A stretch of 64,000 nucleotides of DNA from Leptospira abararensis. Its GTDB lineage: Bacteria; Spirochaetota; Leptospiria; Leptospirales; Leptospiraceae. The stretch lies in the NCBI RefSeq assembly GCF_016918735.1, contig NZ_JAFFPR010000006.1, positions 1 to 64,000 of the forward strand, given 5' to 3'. The notes beneath the pieces were generated by a model. It was not told where the DNA came from. It ran no database searches and worked only from the letters and a program-made list of their open reading frames with translations. The stretch's first letter is position 1; each line of letters begins with the position of its first letter. Made by a program: the position numbers and the translations under genes. This document shows positions 56,033 to 64,000 of this stretch, piece by piece.

Positions 56033-56803
56033 ATGGATCGTAAAAAGTTATATATCGTTGGTTCCGTTCTTGTAATCGTTCTAATTGTTACGTCTTACTT
56101 TTTCATTCGAAATTCTCAATCAAATCGCCTCGGTATCGAAAGAGGTTCCTTAGTAGAGGCAGTCTATGCTTTAGGAACTGTGAAACCAGTCGATAGTTTT
56201 AGTCTAAAGTTTGGGATTGCGGCCTCGGTTCGAGAGATTTTTGTAGAAGAGGGGCAAACCGTAACCAAAGGCCAAGCTCTCCTTGTTAATGATTCAGGAA
56301 TTACCTTTCGGTCCCCATTTAATGGCACCTTGACAAAGTTAAACGTGGCAAAAAATGAAATAGCAATGCCTGGAATTCCTATTTTGGAAATCCAAAATTT
56401 AAAAGAAGTTTATATATCCGTTTCTCTAGACCAAGAATCCGCCTTACGTGTAAAACCAGAACAAGTAGTCCAACTTAGTTTTGAGTCCATTCGAGGGAAT
56501 GTGTATAAGGGAAAGGTGGAAAGGATATATCCATCGGATGGACAGTTTTTGGTAAGAATTGAGCCACAGGAACTGCCACAAGGGATTTTGCCAGACATGA
56601 CAACCGATGTTGCCATCGAAGTTTCTTCTAAGGAAAATGTCATCTTAGTCCCGTTAGTTGCTGTTGATAGAGGAAAACTCACTCGATTTCGCAATGGAAA
56701 ACGTGATAAAATTGAAATTCGGATTGGAGCGATCAACTCTGAATATGGGGAACTTATCCAAGGAGATTTGAAAGAAGGCGACGAAGTATTGGTCAAAAAC
56801 TAA
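56033..56803 (+). CDS. HlyD/MacA-family membrane fusion protein
   Basis: 256 residues. One N-terminal membrane helix (about 5-26) then a lipoyl-like and beta-barrel part: VEEGQTVTKGQALLVND, FRSPFNGTLTKLNVAKNE and EGDEVLVKN. It is short for the family because it lacks a long coiled-coil hairpin, so it probably contacts the permease but not an outer-membrane channel directly. First gene of a three-gene exporter set (1-2 bp spacing). Confidence 0.86.
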   Translation: MDRKKLYIVGSVLVIVLIVTSYFFIRNSQSNRLGIERGSLVEAVYALGTVKPVDSFSLKFGIAASVREIFVEEGQTVTKGQALLVNDSGITFRSPFNGTLTKLNVAKNEIAMPGIPILEIQNLKEVYISVSLDQESALRVKPEQVVQLSFESIRGNVYKGKVERIYPSDGQFLVRIEPQELPQGILPDMTTDVAIEVSSKENVILVPLVAVDRGKLTRFRNGKRDKIEIRIGAINSEYGELIQGDLKEGDEVLVKN

Positions 56804-56804
56804 T

Positions 56805-58058
56805 ATGTTGTTTCTTGCCATCAGACAAATCCTTTCTAGACCCCAACAGTCGATCCTCACACTCATCGGAATTATTCTAGGAACGGCTGGATACATTGTA
56901 TTTTCAGGAATTATGCTTGGGTTTCAAGCTGTGATCACAGATCAACTTGTGAATTCGGACGGACAAATTAAGATTTCTCCTAAAGACGAATTGGTTACGG
57001 AACGAACCTTTGAAGATGTTTTTTTTCAAGGCAAAACAGTTCGTTGGTTGTCTCCTCCATCCGGAAGGACTGATAATTCTCGATTAACAAATGTTCTTGG
57101 ATGGATGGATAAACTTTCGAATGACCATAGAGTTGTTTCCTTTGCACCTCAACTAACAAAAGAAGTTATTTTTGTAAATGGTAAGTCAACGGCACCTGCA
57201 AGGTTTGTCGGTGTTGATCCTAATATCCAACCTAAAGTTACAAACTTAAGTGATTATATTGTGGAAGGAAAACTTTCAGATTTGTCTCGCGGAACCTCCC
57301 TTGCCATTATGGGAGAAGGTGTACTTAATAAATTAGGGGCAAAAATTGGCGATACCATTTCTGTATACATTCCTGGAACCGATTTAATTCCGGTGAAAGT
57401 GGTAGGTATTTTGAGTACGGGAAATCGTTTGGTTGATGAAGTTACCGTTTACTCTTCCTTATCTACTGTTCAAAGTATCACAAAATCCAGTGGGGAAATT
57501 TCACAAATCATTGTGAAAATTAAAGACATTCGAGCCGCTGCGCAAATTGCGGAGGATTGGCGGTACTTTAGCAAAGACAAGGTGGAGAGTTGGGACGAAG
57601 TAAATGCAAGTATTCTTCAGGTTTTTAGAACACAGGATATTGTTCGTAACTCAACAACGTTTACAATTATTCTCGTCGTTGCTTTCGGTATTTATAATAT
57701 TCTGAATATGGTTGTAAACCAAAAGAAAAAGGAAGTGGCCATCCTTCGGTCGATTGGTTTTGATGAAAAGGATACCATCCAATTATTTATATTCCAAGGA
57801 TTGTTTTTGGGAACCTTAGGTGCTGTGATTGGAATTTTTGTAGGGCTTCTTGGTTGTTATTATATAGATGGTATTCCCATTGGAGATCCAAAACACAATT
57901 CAAAAGCGCTAATGAAAACTATGATGATTTCCTGGGACTTAATGATATATATAAAAGGTTTTTTCATTGCCGTTCTTAGTGCATCTATCGCAAGTTATAT
58001 TCCTGCGCGTATGGCAAGTCGTCTTTCTCCTGTGGATATCATTCGAGGAGCTACATAA
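56805..58058 (+). CDS. MacB/FtsX-type ABC transporter permease
   Basis: 417 residues with a first membrane helix (about 18-40), a periplasmic MacB-like core domain (40-270), and three C-terminal helices beginning about 280. The ending PARMASRLSPVDIIRGA is typical of the family. It begins 1 bp after the adaptor and its stop abuts the ATPase start. Confidence 0.9.
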   Translation: MLFLAIRQILSRPQQSILTLIGIILGTAGYIVFSGIMLGFQAVITDQLVNSDGQIKISPKDELVTERTFEDVFFQGKTVRWLSPPSGRTDNSRLTNVLGWMDKLSNDHRVVSFAPQLTKEVIFVNGKSTAPARFVGVDPNIQPKVTNLSDYIVEGKLSDLSRGTSLAIMGEGVLNKLGAKIGDTISVYIPGTDLIPVKVVGILSTGNRLVDEVTVYSSLSTVQSITKSSGEISQIIVKIKDIRAAAQIAEDWRYFSKDKVESWDEVNASILQVFRTQDIVRNSTTFTIILVVAFGIYNILNMVVNQKKKEVAILRSIGFDEKDTIQLFIFQGLFLGTLGAVIGIFVGLLGCYYIDGIPIGDPKHNSKALMKTMMISWDLMIYIKGFFIAVLSASIASYIPARMASRLSPVDIIRGAT

Positions 58059-58727
58059 ATGTTTGGAATTGAGGCAAAAAATATTTTTAAATCCTTTGGA
58101 GAACCTCCCCAAGAAGTATTAAAGAATGTTTCTTTGGAGATAGCGGTTGGAGATTTCGTTGCTCTCACAGGAAAATCTGGATCTGGTAAATCAACCTTAT
58201 TATACATTGTGAGTGGACTTGACAATCCGACTAGTGGTGACGTTCAATTGAATGGAAGTTCACTTGTTGGAATGGGAAGTGCAGAGATCCATAGATTGAG
58301 AAATTTATCCATTGGCTTTGTTTTCCAGTTTCATTATTTACTTCCTGAACTTACAGGGCTTGAAAATATCACCATGCCTGCCAGAAAAACCGGCCAACAT
58401 AAGGCGATTGAGGAGTATGCCCTCCATCTTATGGAAAGTTTTTCAGTTTTACATTGTAAGGATAAGTTTCCAAGTCAAATGTCAGGTGGGGAAGGCCAAA
58501 GGGTTGCGATTGCTAGAGCCCTAGTACAGAAACCAAAGTTCCTCTTTGCTGATGAACCGACTGGTAACCTAGATACAGCAAACGGCGATAAGGTGATGGA
58601 GATATTTAAACGAATCAATCAAGTAGATGGCACTACCATTCTCTTTGTTACGCATGATCCTGATTATGCGGGACTTGCGAGTCGCCGTGTCCATATGATT
58701 GATGGTAAAATCGCAGAAATTTCTTAA
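58059..58727 (+). CDS. ABC transporter ATPase of the MacB/LolD type
   Basis: 222 residues. Walker A GKSGSGKST, signature MSGGEGQRVAIARAL, Walker [13 protein letters not shown] and a switch histidine (VTHD). It starts directly after the permease stop. With the two preceding genes it forms an exporter whose substrate is unknown. Confidence 0.92.
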   Translation: MFGIEAKNIFKSFGEPPQEVLKNVSLEIAVGDFVALTGKSGSGKSTLLYIVSGLDNPTSGDVQLNGSSLVGMGSAEIHRLRNLSIGFVFQFHYLLPELTGLENITMPARKTGQHKAIEEYALHLMESFSVLHCKDKFPSQMSGGEGQRVAIARALVQKPKFLFADEPTGNLDTANGDKVMEIFKRINQVDGTTILFVTHDPDYAGLASRRVHMIDGKIAEIS

Positions 58728-58823
58728 AAAATCTGTTATATTGGTTTAAATTCGATTCTATAGCAGATATTTTCCAAAAAAAATGATGAATTCGAACGTT
58801 CCTCACCGACCTTGGTAGAAGAT

Positions 58824-59996
58824 ATGTTTGAACACTTTGAAACTGACGCCATCCGCATCCAAACCAAACGAACCGGGGAAAAAGAACATTCCACCCCGCT
58901 ATTTTTAACTTCTAGTTTTGTTTTTGATGATGCGGAACATGCAAGGGCACTCTTTGCGGAGGAAGTTACCGGAAATCAATACACAAGGTTTTCCAATCCC
59001 AATACGACAGAACTCATAGATAAACTTTGTTCTTTGGAACATACTGAAGATGGAATCGCTACAGCATCAGGGATGTCCGCTGTGTTTACATCTGTGTTTG
59101 GACTTATCAAATCAGGTGATCATATCGTATCAGCAAGGGCCATTTTTGGGTCAACTCATCAGATTTTTGCAAACATTCTCCCTCGTTTTGGTGTAACTAC
59201 CACTTATGTTGATATCAACAAACCTGAGTTATGGGAAGCTGCTTTCCAAGAAAATACAAAAATCGTTTATATTGAAACTCCTTCCAATCCCGGTCTTGAT
59301 ATTGTAGACTTAGCATGGGTATCAGCGCTCTGTAAAAAGAAAAATGCCATCCTCATTGTAGACAATTGTTTTTGTTCCCCTTATATCCAAAGGCCCGCTG
59401 ACTTCGGGGCAGATGTTGTAATTCATTCGGCTACCAAATATCTAGATGGCCAAGGGCGGGTCATTGCTGGGGTCATTTTAGGAAAAAAAGAATTCATCCA
59501 ACCAATTCGATATATGGCTCGTAATACAGGACCATCTCTTTCTCCAATGAATGCATGGATTATATCCAAAAGTTTGGAAACACTTGCTGTAAGGATGGAT
59601 AGACATTCTGAGAATGCAATGAAGTTAGCTGAGTTTTTGGAGCAATCGCCAGATGTGGAATTGGTTCGGTATCCTTTTTTACCGAAGGATCCAGGTTATG
59701 CGATCGCTAAAAAACAAATGAAAGCTGGTGGTGGTATTGTTTCCTTTGTGATCAAAGGGGGCATCGATCGAGCAAGGAAATTTTTAGACTCATTAAAGTG
59801 GTTTTCACTTACTGCGAATTTAGGGGATACAAGAACCACTGTAACTCATCCTACTTCGACAACACATTCCAAATTATCGGAAGCTGAAAGACTTGTAGTA
59901 GGAATCCTTCCTGGACTCATCCGTGTTTCTGTAGGTCTAGAACATATCGATGATATCATTGAGGAAGTGAAACAGGCACTTTCAAACTCAAAGTAA
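58824..59996 (+). CDS. PLP-dependent trans-sulfuration enzyme (O-acyl-homoserine sulfhydrylase/cystathionine synthase family)
   Basis: 390 residues from the ATG at 58824; a TTG at 58812 would add four. YTRFSNPNTTELIDKLCSLE, ASGMSAVFTSVFGLIKSGDH and SATKYLDGQGRVIAGV (with the PLP-lysine) are diagnostic of the Cys/Met metabolism PLP family. It most resembles the MetZ/MetB side, i.e. an O-succinyl- or O-acetyl-homoserine sulfhydrylase for methionine synthesis; substrate choice cannot be settled from sequence. Its 3' end overlaps the convergent cytochrome gene by 41 bp. Confidence 0.88.
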   Translation: MFEHFETDAIRIQTKRTGEKEHSTPLFLTSSFVFDDAEHARALFAEEVTGNQYTRFSNPNTTELIDKLCSLEHTEDGIATASGMSAVFTSVFGLIKSGDHIVSARAIFGSTHQIFANILPRFGVTTTYVDINKPELWEAAFQENTKIVYIETPSNPGLDIVDLAWVSALCKKKNAILIVDNCFCSPYIQRPADFGADVVIHSATKYLDGQGRVIAGVILGKKEFIQPIRYMARNTGPSLSPMNAWIISKSLETLAVRMDRHSENAMKLAEFLEQSPDVELVRYPFLPKDPGYAIAKKQMKAGGGIVSFVIKGGIDRARKFLDSLKWFSLTANLGDTRTTVTHPTSTTHSKLSEAERLVVGILPGLIRVSVGLEHIDDIIEEVKQALSNSK

Positions 59997-61167
59997 ATAA
60001 CATATAACGAGAGTTCTTTTTTTCAGAAAGGGACTCTTGTAATAACTCTTTAGATTGTTTAGAGAGTTGATTTTCTTTTTCACGTAACTCTTCTTCAAAA
60101 CTCCGGACATACTGTTCGTCTGGATCTACCTCAATTTCCCATAAAAATTCTTGAATCGTTTTTTGTTTTGGTTCGTATTCAAAACGCACCACATGGGATC
60201 CTAGTGGTTTGATTCTGGTATCAAAGTATTCTTCGGTTAATCTCGTATTGACAAATCTACCAATGACAGATTCTTCAAGGAGGATTCGTGAAGCTTTTTT
60301 TTGGATAGCATAAAAACGTAAGTAGATTTTGGGAACGATGTAAGTGGGGAAATCATGACCAACACTCAAGGATTTCAGTTCCGCTTGGATTTGGAAAATT
60401 CCATTTTTTTCTGTCACACTCCAGGTAGGCCGAACTGAATTTTGGACAAAGGTTTTATCATGGATTCCCTTCCAGGAGTGCTCCCGATCTGGCATATGGC
60501 AATTCTGACACTGGATTCCCTCTTTTGCAAAAGGACTATTTTCCCATTCAGAATAAACTTCCATCAACTTTTTCCCGCCCAGTTTGATCCCTGTTTCTTT
60601 GCTCGTATGACATGACTTACAAAATTCAGAAGATTCAAATTCCTTTTTCGCAATGTATCCGTTATGTGGTAAATTTTTTACAGGATATTCTTTTGTCTGG
60701 TTAATTCTTTTTGGCGGGCCGAACCGAACTTGATTTCGAATATGGCAAGAGGCACAGAGAATTGATGGATTAGAAATTCCATCTGGAAAGTTATGAGATT
60801 TAGAATTTAGAATTCCAGGAGTTTGGTATTCAATCGAAAGTTCTGATTTTGTTTCTGCCAATGGTGAATGGCATTGAAAACAAGATTGGTATTCCTTAGA
60901 AGATAAAACTTCCTTCTGCCATAAAAAACCTTTGCTGATCGATTTAGCATGATGGCTTTTTTCCCAATTTTGAAACTGATCTTTATGACATGACCCACAT
61001 GCATTTGGATCCAAGTTTTTTTCAAGCGCAGAGAAGTGTAATGGGGGTTGCCCCTGTTCCGAAATCGAATGATTCCAATGAGACTCAATAAAGTTTTCGT
61101 CCAAACAACTTACAAACATTGTCATTAAGAGAAAAATGTTTGTAAGTTGGAATCTTTCGAATGGCAT
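59956..61167 (-). CDS. Pentahaem cytochrome c lipoprotein
   Basis: 403 residues from ATG at 61167, giving a signal peptide and lipobox Cys21 (MFVSCLDEN); a longer frame to 61239 would spoil it. Five CxxCH haem motifs: 57-61, 96-100, 138-142, 183-187 and 220-224. The C-terminal half is beta-rich and has no haem. Related to multihaem cytochromes used in periplasmic electron transfer, but I cannot name an enzyme. Last gene of a four-gene minus-strand operon; 22 bp gap after the rhodanese-like gene. Confidence 0.88.
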   Translation of the reverse strand: MPFERFQLTNIFLLMTMFVSCLDENFIESHWNHSISEQGQPPLHFSALEKNLDPNACGSCHKDQFQNWEKSHHAKSISKGFLWQKEVLSSKEYQSCFQCHSPLAETKSELSIEYQTPGILNSKSHNFPDGISNPSILCASCHIRNQVRFGPPKRINQTKEYPVKNLPHNGYIAKKEFESSEFCKSCHTSKETGIKLGGKKLMEVYSEWENSPFAKEGIQCQNCHMPDREHSWKGIHDKTFVQNSVRPTWSVTEKNGIFQIQAELKSLSVGHDFPTYIVPKIYLRFYAIQKKASRILLEESVIGRFVNTRLTEEYFDTRIKPLGSHVVRFEYEPKQKTIQEFLWEIEVDPDEQYVRSFEEELREKENQLSKQSKELLQESLSEKKNSRYMLFTLSLKVPVSLPQ

Positions 61168-61189
61168 GTCGTAGATTTTATCTAAGGGA

Positions 61190-62635
61190 TTATCCGCCGC
61201 AAGCATTTCCTCCACCGCCACTAGGCGAGCCACCGCCACCCGAAGATCCTGAAGAGGAGGTCCCTCTTAAGAAACCTTTGTCTTCGGTTCTCAGTTTATT
61301 CGCTGTTTTAGAATACTGTCTGGATACATCTAACTGGTAATTGGGAACATTCGCATCCGCATTGGAGGAATTACTTTCCGAGAGGGTGGCGATATCAGTT
61401 CTCCAATAAGAAGCAGGTTGTGTGATTGCGCTCGGACTTGATCCAGAAGAAGGAGAGCGAAGACCAAGAGCACCGTATTGTTTCCAACCACCTTCATACA
61501 ACCGCGTGGGTTTTCCTAGAATTTGGTGTAATACAAACCAAACAAGAGATCCTTTTGTTGCATCTTCGCCGTAAACATAAATTTGTTTGTTTGTCGGGTA
61601 TCCAGTATTATTCAAATAGGTTTGTAACTGACTAAGGGATTTAAACTGAAAAGTGGTTCCATCATAAAGATCAGTTGGTACTAAATTTGTAGAAGACTTG
61701 ATTCTTCCTTCATAAGTGGTAAGACAAGTATTCGATACAAATGTCGAATTTGTTTTGCTTGTACAATTGGCATATTTTGAACCAGATGCAGTTGAGTTGA
61801 CTGTTCCCGTATACGATGCATTAGGTCTGCCATCGATAAGAAAAAAACCTTCTGAAGGGATTGGATCCACTTCTTCCAGGTTAGTATTTCCATTTTTAAT
61901 GGCATGTATCAAATCTCCAATTGTGAGCTGCAAAATAGTTTGATCGCGGTAAAGATTTTTTATATTCCCTGCTCGATTACTATTGGTATAAGTGTAGGAC
62001 GGAGTTGTAAAAAGACTATTCGCTGCTGTTAAATCTGCAATCGAGCCATTTAAAAGCGCTAATCTTTCTTTTGGAAATCCCCAATACAATAAGGAGTAAT
62101 AAGCAAATGTTGCAGAGGATAGGTTTGCAAGGGAAGAGGTATCTTGGGCAAATACGATATAATCGATTACCGGATCGATTCCATAGATAGCAAAAAAATC
62201 TGAGATTTTTTTACCTTTGGGCACTACTCCATCAATTGATAATACACCATCATCTCTCGTATCGGCTAACAAATCTGATAAATTTGGAATTGGGTACGCA
62301 AATGTTTGTTTTCCATCAAAAAATACATAACGTCCGCTAGATCCAGAAGTCTGAATTTGAAAAACAACTAAATTCCCAACAACGCCAGAAGGACGATTGT
62401 TTGTCCAATTTGATAGGTAACGAGAAAGTTTTGATGAAGTAATCAATCCGCTTTCGTTCGCGTTAAAATCTGAATTGGATAGGGTGGCCAATTCCGCAGG
62501 AGAATAAATTCGGAATAAAAATGGAGTTAGATCTAGTTTCAAACTTTGTGGAAGAAACAGATATTCCGGTTGGCCTTTGCAACTTATTATCTGGATAAAT
62601 AGTAGACTGAGTATTGTTAAGTAATTAAATTTCAT
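61190..62635 (-). CDS. Rhodanese-like lipoprotein lacking the catalytic cysteine
   Basis: 481 residues. Signal peptide with lipobox Cys19 (IQIISC). The organisation follows the paralogue at 39877-41370: GLITSSKLSRYLSNWTNNRP (63-82), LLYWGFPKERLALLNG, FFLIDGRPNASYTG (264-277) and LGKPTRLYEGGW. Where that paralogue has QCRTNFEA, this one has YGEDATKG (355-362): the active-site cysteine is absent. It ends in a Ser/Gly-rich tail with GGGGNACGG. Probably a binding or structural sulfur-handling partner of the cytochrome it is encoded with. Confidence 0.78.
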   Translation of the reverse strand: MKFNYLTILSLLFIQIISCKGQPEYLFLPQSLKLDLTPFLFRIYSPAELATLSNSDFNANESGLITSSKLSRYLSNWTNNRPSGVVGNLVVFQIQTSGSSGRYVFFDGKQTFAYPIPNLSDLLADTRDDGVLSIDGVVPKGKKISDFFAIYGIDPVIDYIVFAQDTSSLANLSSATFAYYSLLYWGFPKERLALLNGSIADLTAANSLFTTPSYTYTNSNRAGNIKNLYRDQTILQLTIGDLIHAIKNGNTNLEEVDPIPSEGFFLIDGRPNASYTGTVNSTASGSKYANCTSKTNSTFVSNTCLTTYEGRIKSSTNLVPTDLYDGTTFQFKSLSQLQTYLNNTGYPTNKQIYVYGEDATKGSLVWFVLHQILGKPTRLYEGGWKQYGALGLRSPSSGSSPSAITQPASYWRTDIATLSESNSSNADANVPNYQLDVSRQYSKTANKLRTEDKGFLRGTSSSGSSGGGGSPSGGGGNACGG

Positions 62636-62644
62636 GGTTAGACC

Positions 62645-63601
62645 TCAAAGATTGTATGGGAGAGTTACGGCAAATCCCACGGTTTTTAACCTTGCGGTGT
62701 TGTATCCTGCGATTGTTTCTGAATAGAAAAGCGTATAAAAGTTTCCGAAACTATCTGAATAACTTAAACCCACTTCAGCATTATGGAAACTTTCTTTTCT
62801 ACCCCATGCTGGTCGTTCATTTTGTACATAATAATCATAAGGATTGATTCCATACACTGAAGGTTGTGGGTAACGAACCATATTGAGCGGTGGTTGTTGC
62901 CTTGGGTCAGCGTAGGCATAACCACCTTGTCCCACTTGTCCGCGAAGACCTACCGTTAAGAACACTGACTCAAAGAACCGTTTGTAAATTGCAGAATAAT
63001 AGAAAATGTCATCAGGAACAGGATTTTCTCTTTTCCTATAAGAGAATTCTCCTAAGGAACCGAGACCCCAAATTCCAAAATCTTTCGCCAAGTAAAGATT
63101 CACCTCACCTCCGTTAGCACCGTCACCGAGGGATTGAGGGTTGCGATCATAATCTCCACGTTTGATTCCTCCCACACGAAGGGATATGGTTGGCATCCAT
63201 CGGTATTTAGAGTCAAACTCATCTAAAATTTTATAACGAAGTCCAAACCGAGTGTCCATAAATCCATATTTATCGGGAACATCAGGTGTTTGTTGTAAAC
63301 CCAAATAACGATTGAATATTCTATGGCGGCCTAACTTACCAAATCCAATAGTTAAATCAGCCGTAAGTCTATCTGTGATACCATATTCTAATGCTAAGTT
63401 TGCGACCGATAAACGAACGTTATCGTCATACTTTGCTTTTTGGCCAGCTAAAAATGCGCTATCATATTCAGAGTGAATGAAAACTGGGCGCACCCAAAGT
63501 TGTCTTTCATAGGGAGCCCATGCTTGTTGGGCATAAACACTTGGCGCAAAAAAAATGGATAAAAATGATATTTTTTTTATAAAGTTATAGAAAGATTTCA
63601 T
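62645..63601 (-). CDS. Outer-membrane beta-barrel protein
   Basis: 318 residues. Signal peptide ending FFAPSVYAQQA. The rest has alternating hydrophobic residues typical of beta strands, such as RLSVANLALEYGITDRLTAD and LRYKILDEF, and ends with a terminal strand (VGFAVTLPYNL). Probably a transporter or porin-like barrel. It is coupled to the small protein upstream (3 bp) and the rhodanese-like gene downstream (9 bp). Confidence 0.8.
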   Translation of the reverse strand: MKSFYNFIKKISFLSIFFAPSVYAQQAWAPYERQLWVRPVFIHSEYDSAFLAGQKAKYDDNVRLSVANLALEYGITDRLTADLTIGFGKLGRHRIFNRYLGLQQTPDVPDKYGFMDTRFGLRYKILDEFDSKYRWMPTISLRVGGIKRGDYDRNPQSLGDGANGGEVNLYLAKDFGIWGLGSLGEFSYRKRENPVPDDIFYYSAIYKRFFESVFLTVGLRGQVGQGGYAYADPRQQPPLNMVRYPQPSVYGINPYDYYVQNERPAWGRKESFHNAEVGLSYSDSFGNFYTLFYSETIAGYNTARLKTVGFAVTLPYNL

Positions 63602-63604
63602 CGT

Positions 63605-63964
63605 TTATTCCTTCTTTTTTTCTGGAAGTTTTACGTTGAATCTAACTTGAACAAAATACTCGAGTGCTTGTAGTTGTTCTTCGGTAAGTTTTCCTGCAAA
63701 ATCAGGGAGATTGACTCTTCTTTTTTCTGTATTTGGTAAACTTCCTTGTAAGTATTCCAATCGTTCTTCTTGTTCAACTAACTTTACATTGGTTTGTTTT
63801 TCCAGGCTTAAGTCTTGGTTGTAGACTGCCTTTCCTAAGTGGTATTTCTCTCTATCTTGGCCTTGAGGAATGTTGGCAATGCCACCGCCTCCAATTCCGC
63901 CCGATGCCTGTAATCCTGTGAAGAAAAGTAGGCCAGTGATTAAAAATTTGATTAAGTTCTTCAT
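63605..63964 (-). CDS. Small exported cytochrome-c-like protein without a haem motif
   Basis: 119 residues from ATG at 63964. The signal peptide is followed by GGIGGGGIAN. GKAVYN (44-49) recalls the GxxxYxxxC start of class I cytochromes c, and LPDFAGKLTEEQLQALEYFV (86-105) their C-terminal helix, but there is no cysteine, so it cannot attach haem. First gene of the operon; promoter not identified within the remaining 36 bp. Confidence 0.65.
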   Translation of the reverse strand: MKNLIKFLITGLLFFTGLQASGGIGGGGIANIPQGQDREKYHLGKAVYNQDLSLEKQTNVKLVEQEERLEYLQGSLPNTEKRRVNLPDFAGKLTEEQLQALEYFVQVRFNVKLPEKKKE

Positions 63965-64000
63965 ATAACTTTCCCTGTTCATTCGATTTATTTATTTTGA

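Noticed and set aside
1..64000. tRNA, rRNA or CRISPR array
   Set aside because: No cloverleaf, rRNA-like stretch or regularly spaced repeats were found in the gaps that I read.

Overview
The window looks like chromosomal DNA of a spirochaete of the genus Leptospira, most likely from the saprophytic (L. biflexa / L. meyeri-like) side. This is inference, not a database match. It rests on low GC with A/T-rich codon use, frequent TTG and GTG starts, loose lipobox signal peptides typical of Leptospira, the gene order rpsB-tsf-pyrH-frr-uppS-cdsA-dxr-rseP-proS, and many conserved spirochaetal proteins of unknown function. I see no tRNA, rRNA, CRISPR array, phage, transposase or insertion sequence.

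Layout. 1-2.1 kb: accessory minus-strand block with two exported proteins of unknown function and a BrnT/BrnA-type toxin-antitoxin pair whose toxin reading frame is broken by one in-frame stop. 2.1-2.4 kb: a GC-rich structured intergenic element. 2.4-18.8 kb: a long plus-strand housekeeping block covering translation (rpsB, tsf, frr, proS), UMP kinase, polyprenyl and phospholipid synthesis (uppS, cdsA), the MEP isoprenoid pathway (dxr, dxs), site-2 protease rseP, trpBA, and a CHASE2 adenylate cyclase behind a long hairpin. A second GC-rich element separates proS from trpB. 18.8-24 kb: small hypotheticals, a thioredoxin-reductase-like flavoprotein whose promoter lies on a perfect palindrome, and a large protein with a degenerate cyclic-nucleotide-binding domain. 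24-30.6 kb: aroA, a membrane-bound AraC regulator, two exported proteins (one a putative metalloprotease) and an orphan GAF-PAS histidine kinase. 30.6-36.7 kb: cmk, rpsA, a TPR protein, hisG, rpmF, plsX, fabG. 36.7-41.4 kb: a minus-strand block between fabG and acpP, with a three-domain PII-like protein beside a double-DUF1538 membrane protein and a rhodanese-like lipoprotein. 41.7-45.9 kb: acpP, rnc, NUDIX, aroB, MscS channel and a MORN-like protein. 45.9-48 kb: two membrane proteins. 48-59 kb: Lol-type ABC transporter, a compact McsA-McsB fusion directly before clpC, small TPR/membrane genes, mtaB, a MacAB-like exporter and a PLP sulfhydrylase. 59.9-64 kb: a minus-strand extracytoplasmic operon with a haem-less cytochrome-like protein, a beta-barrel protein, a rhodanese-like lipoprotein lacking its cysteine, and a five-haem cytochrome c lipoprotein.

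How the parts fit. The plus-strand core is growth machinery (translation, lipids, isoprenoids, aromatic amino acids) packed with 1-11 bp overlaps. The most unusual content is the fused arginine-kinase-like gene next to clpC, the tandem PII-like/DUF1538 pair, the two rhodanese-like lipoprotein paralogues (one catalytic, one degenerate) with the redox operon, and the broken toxin gene.
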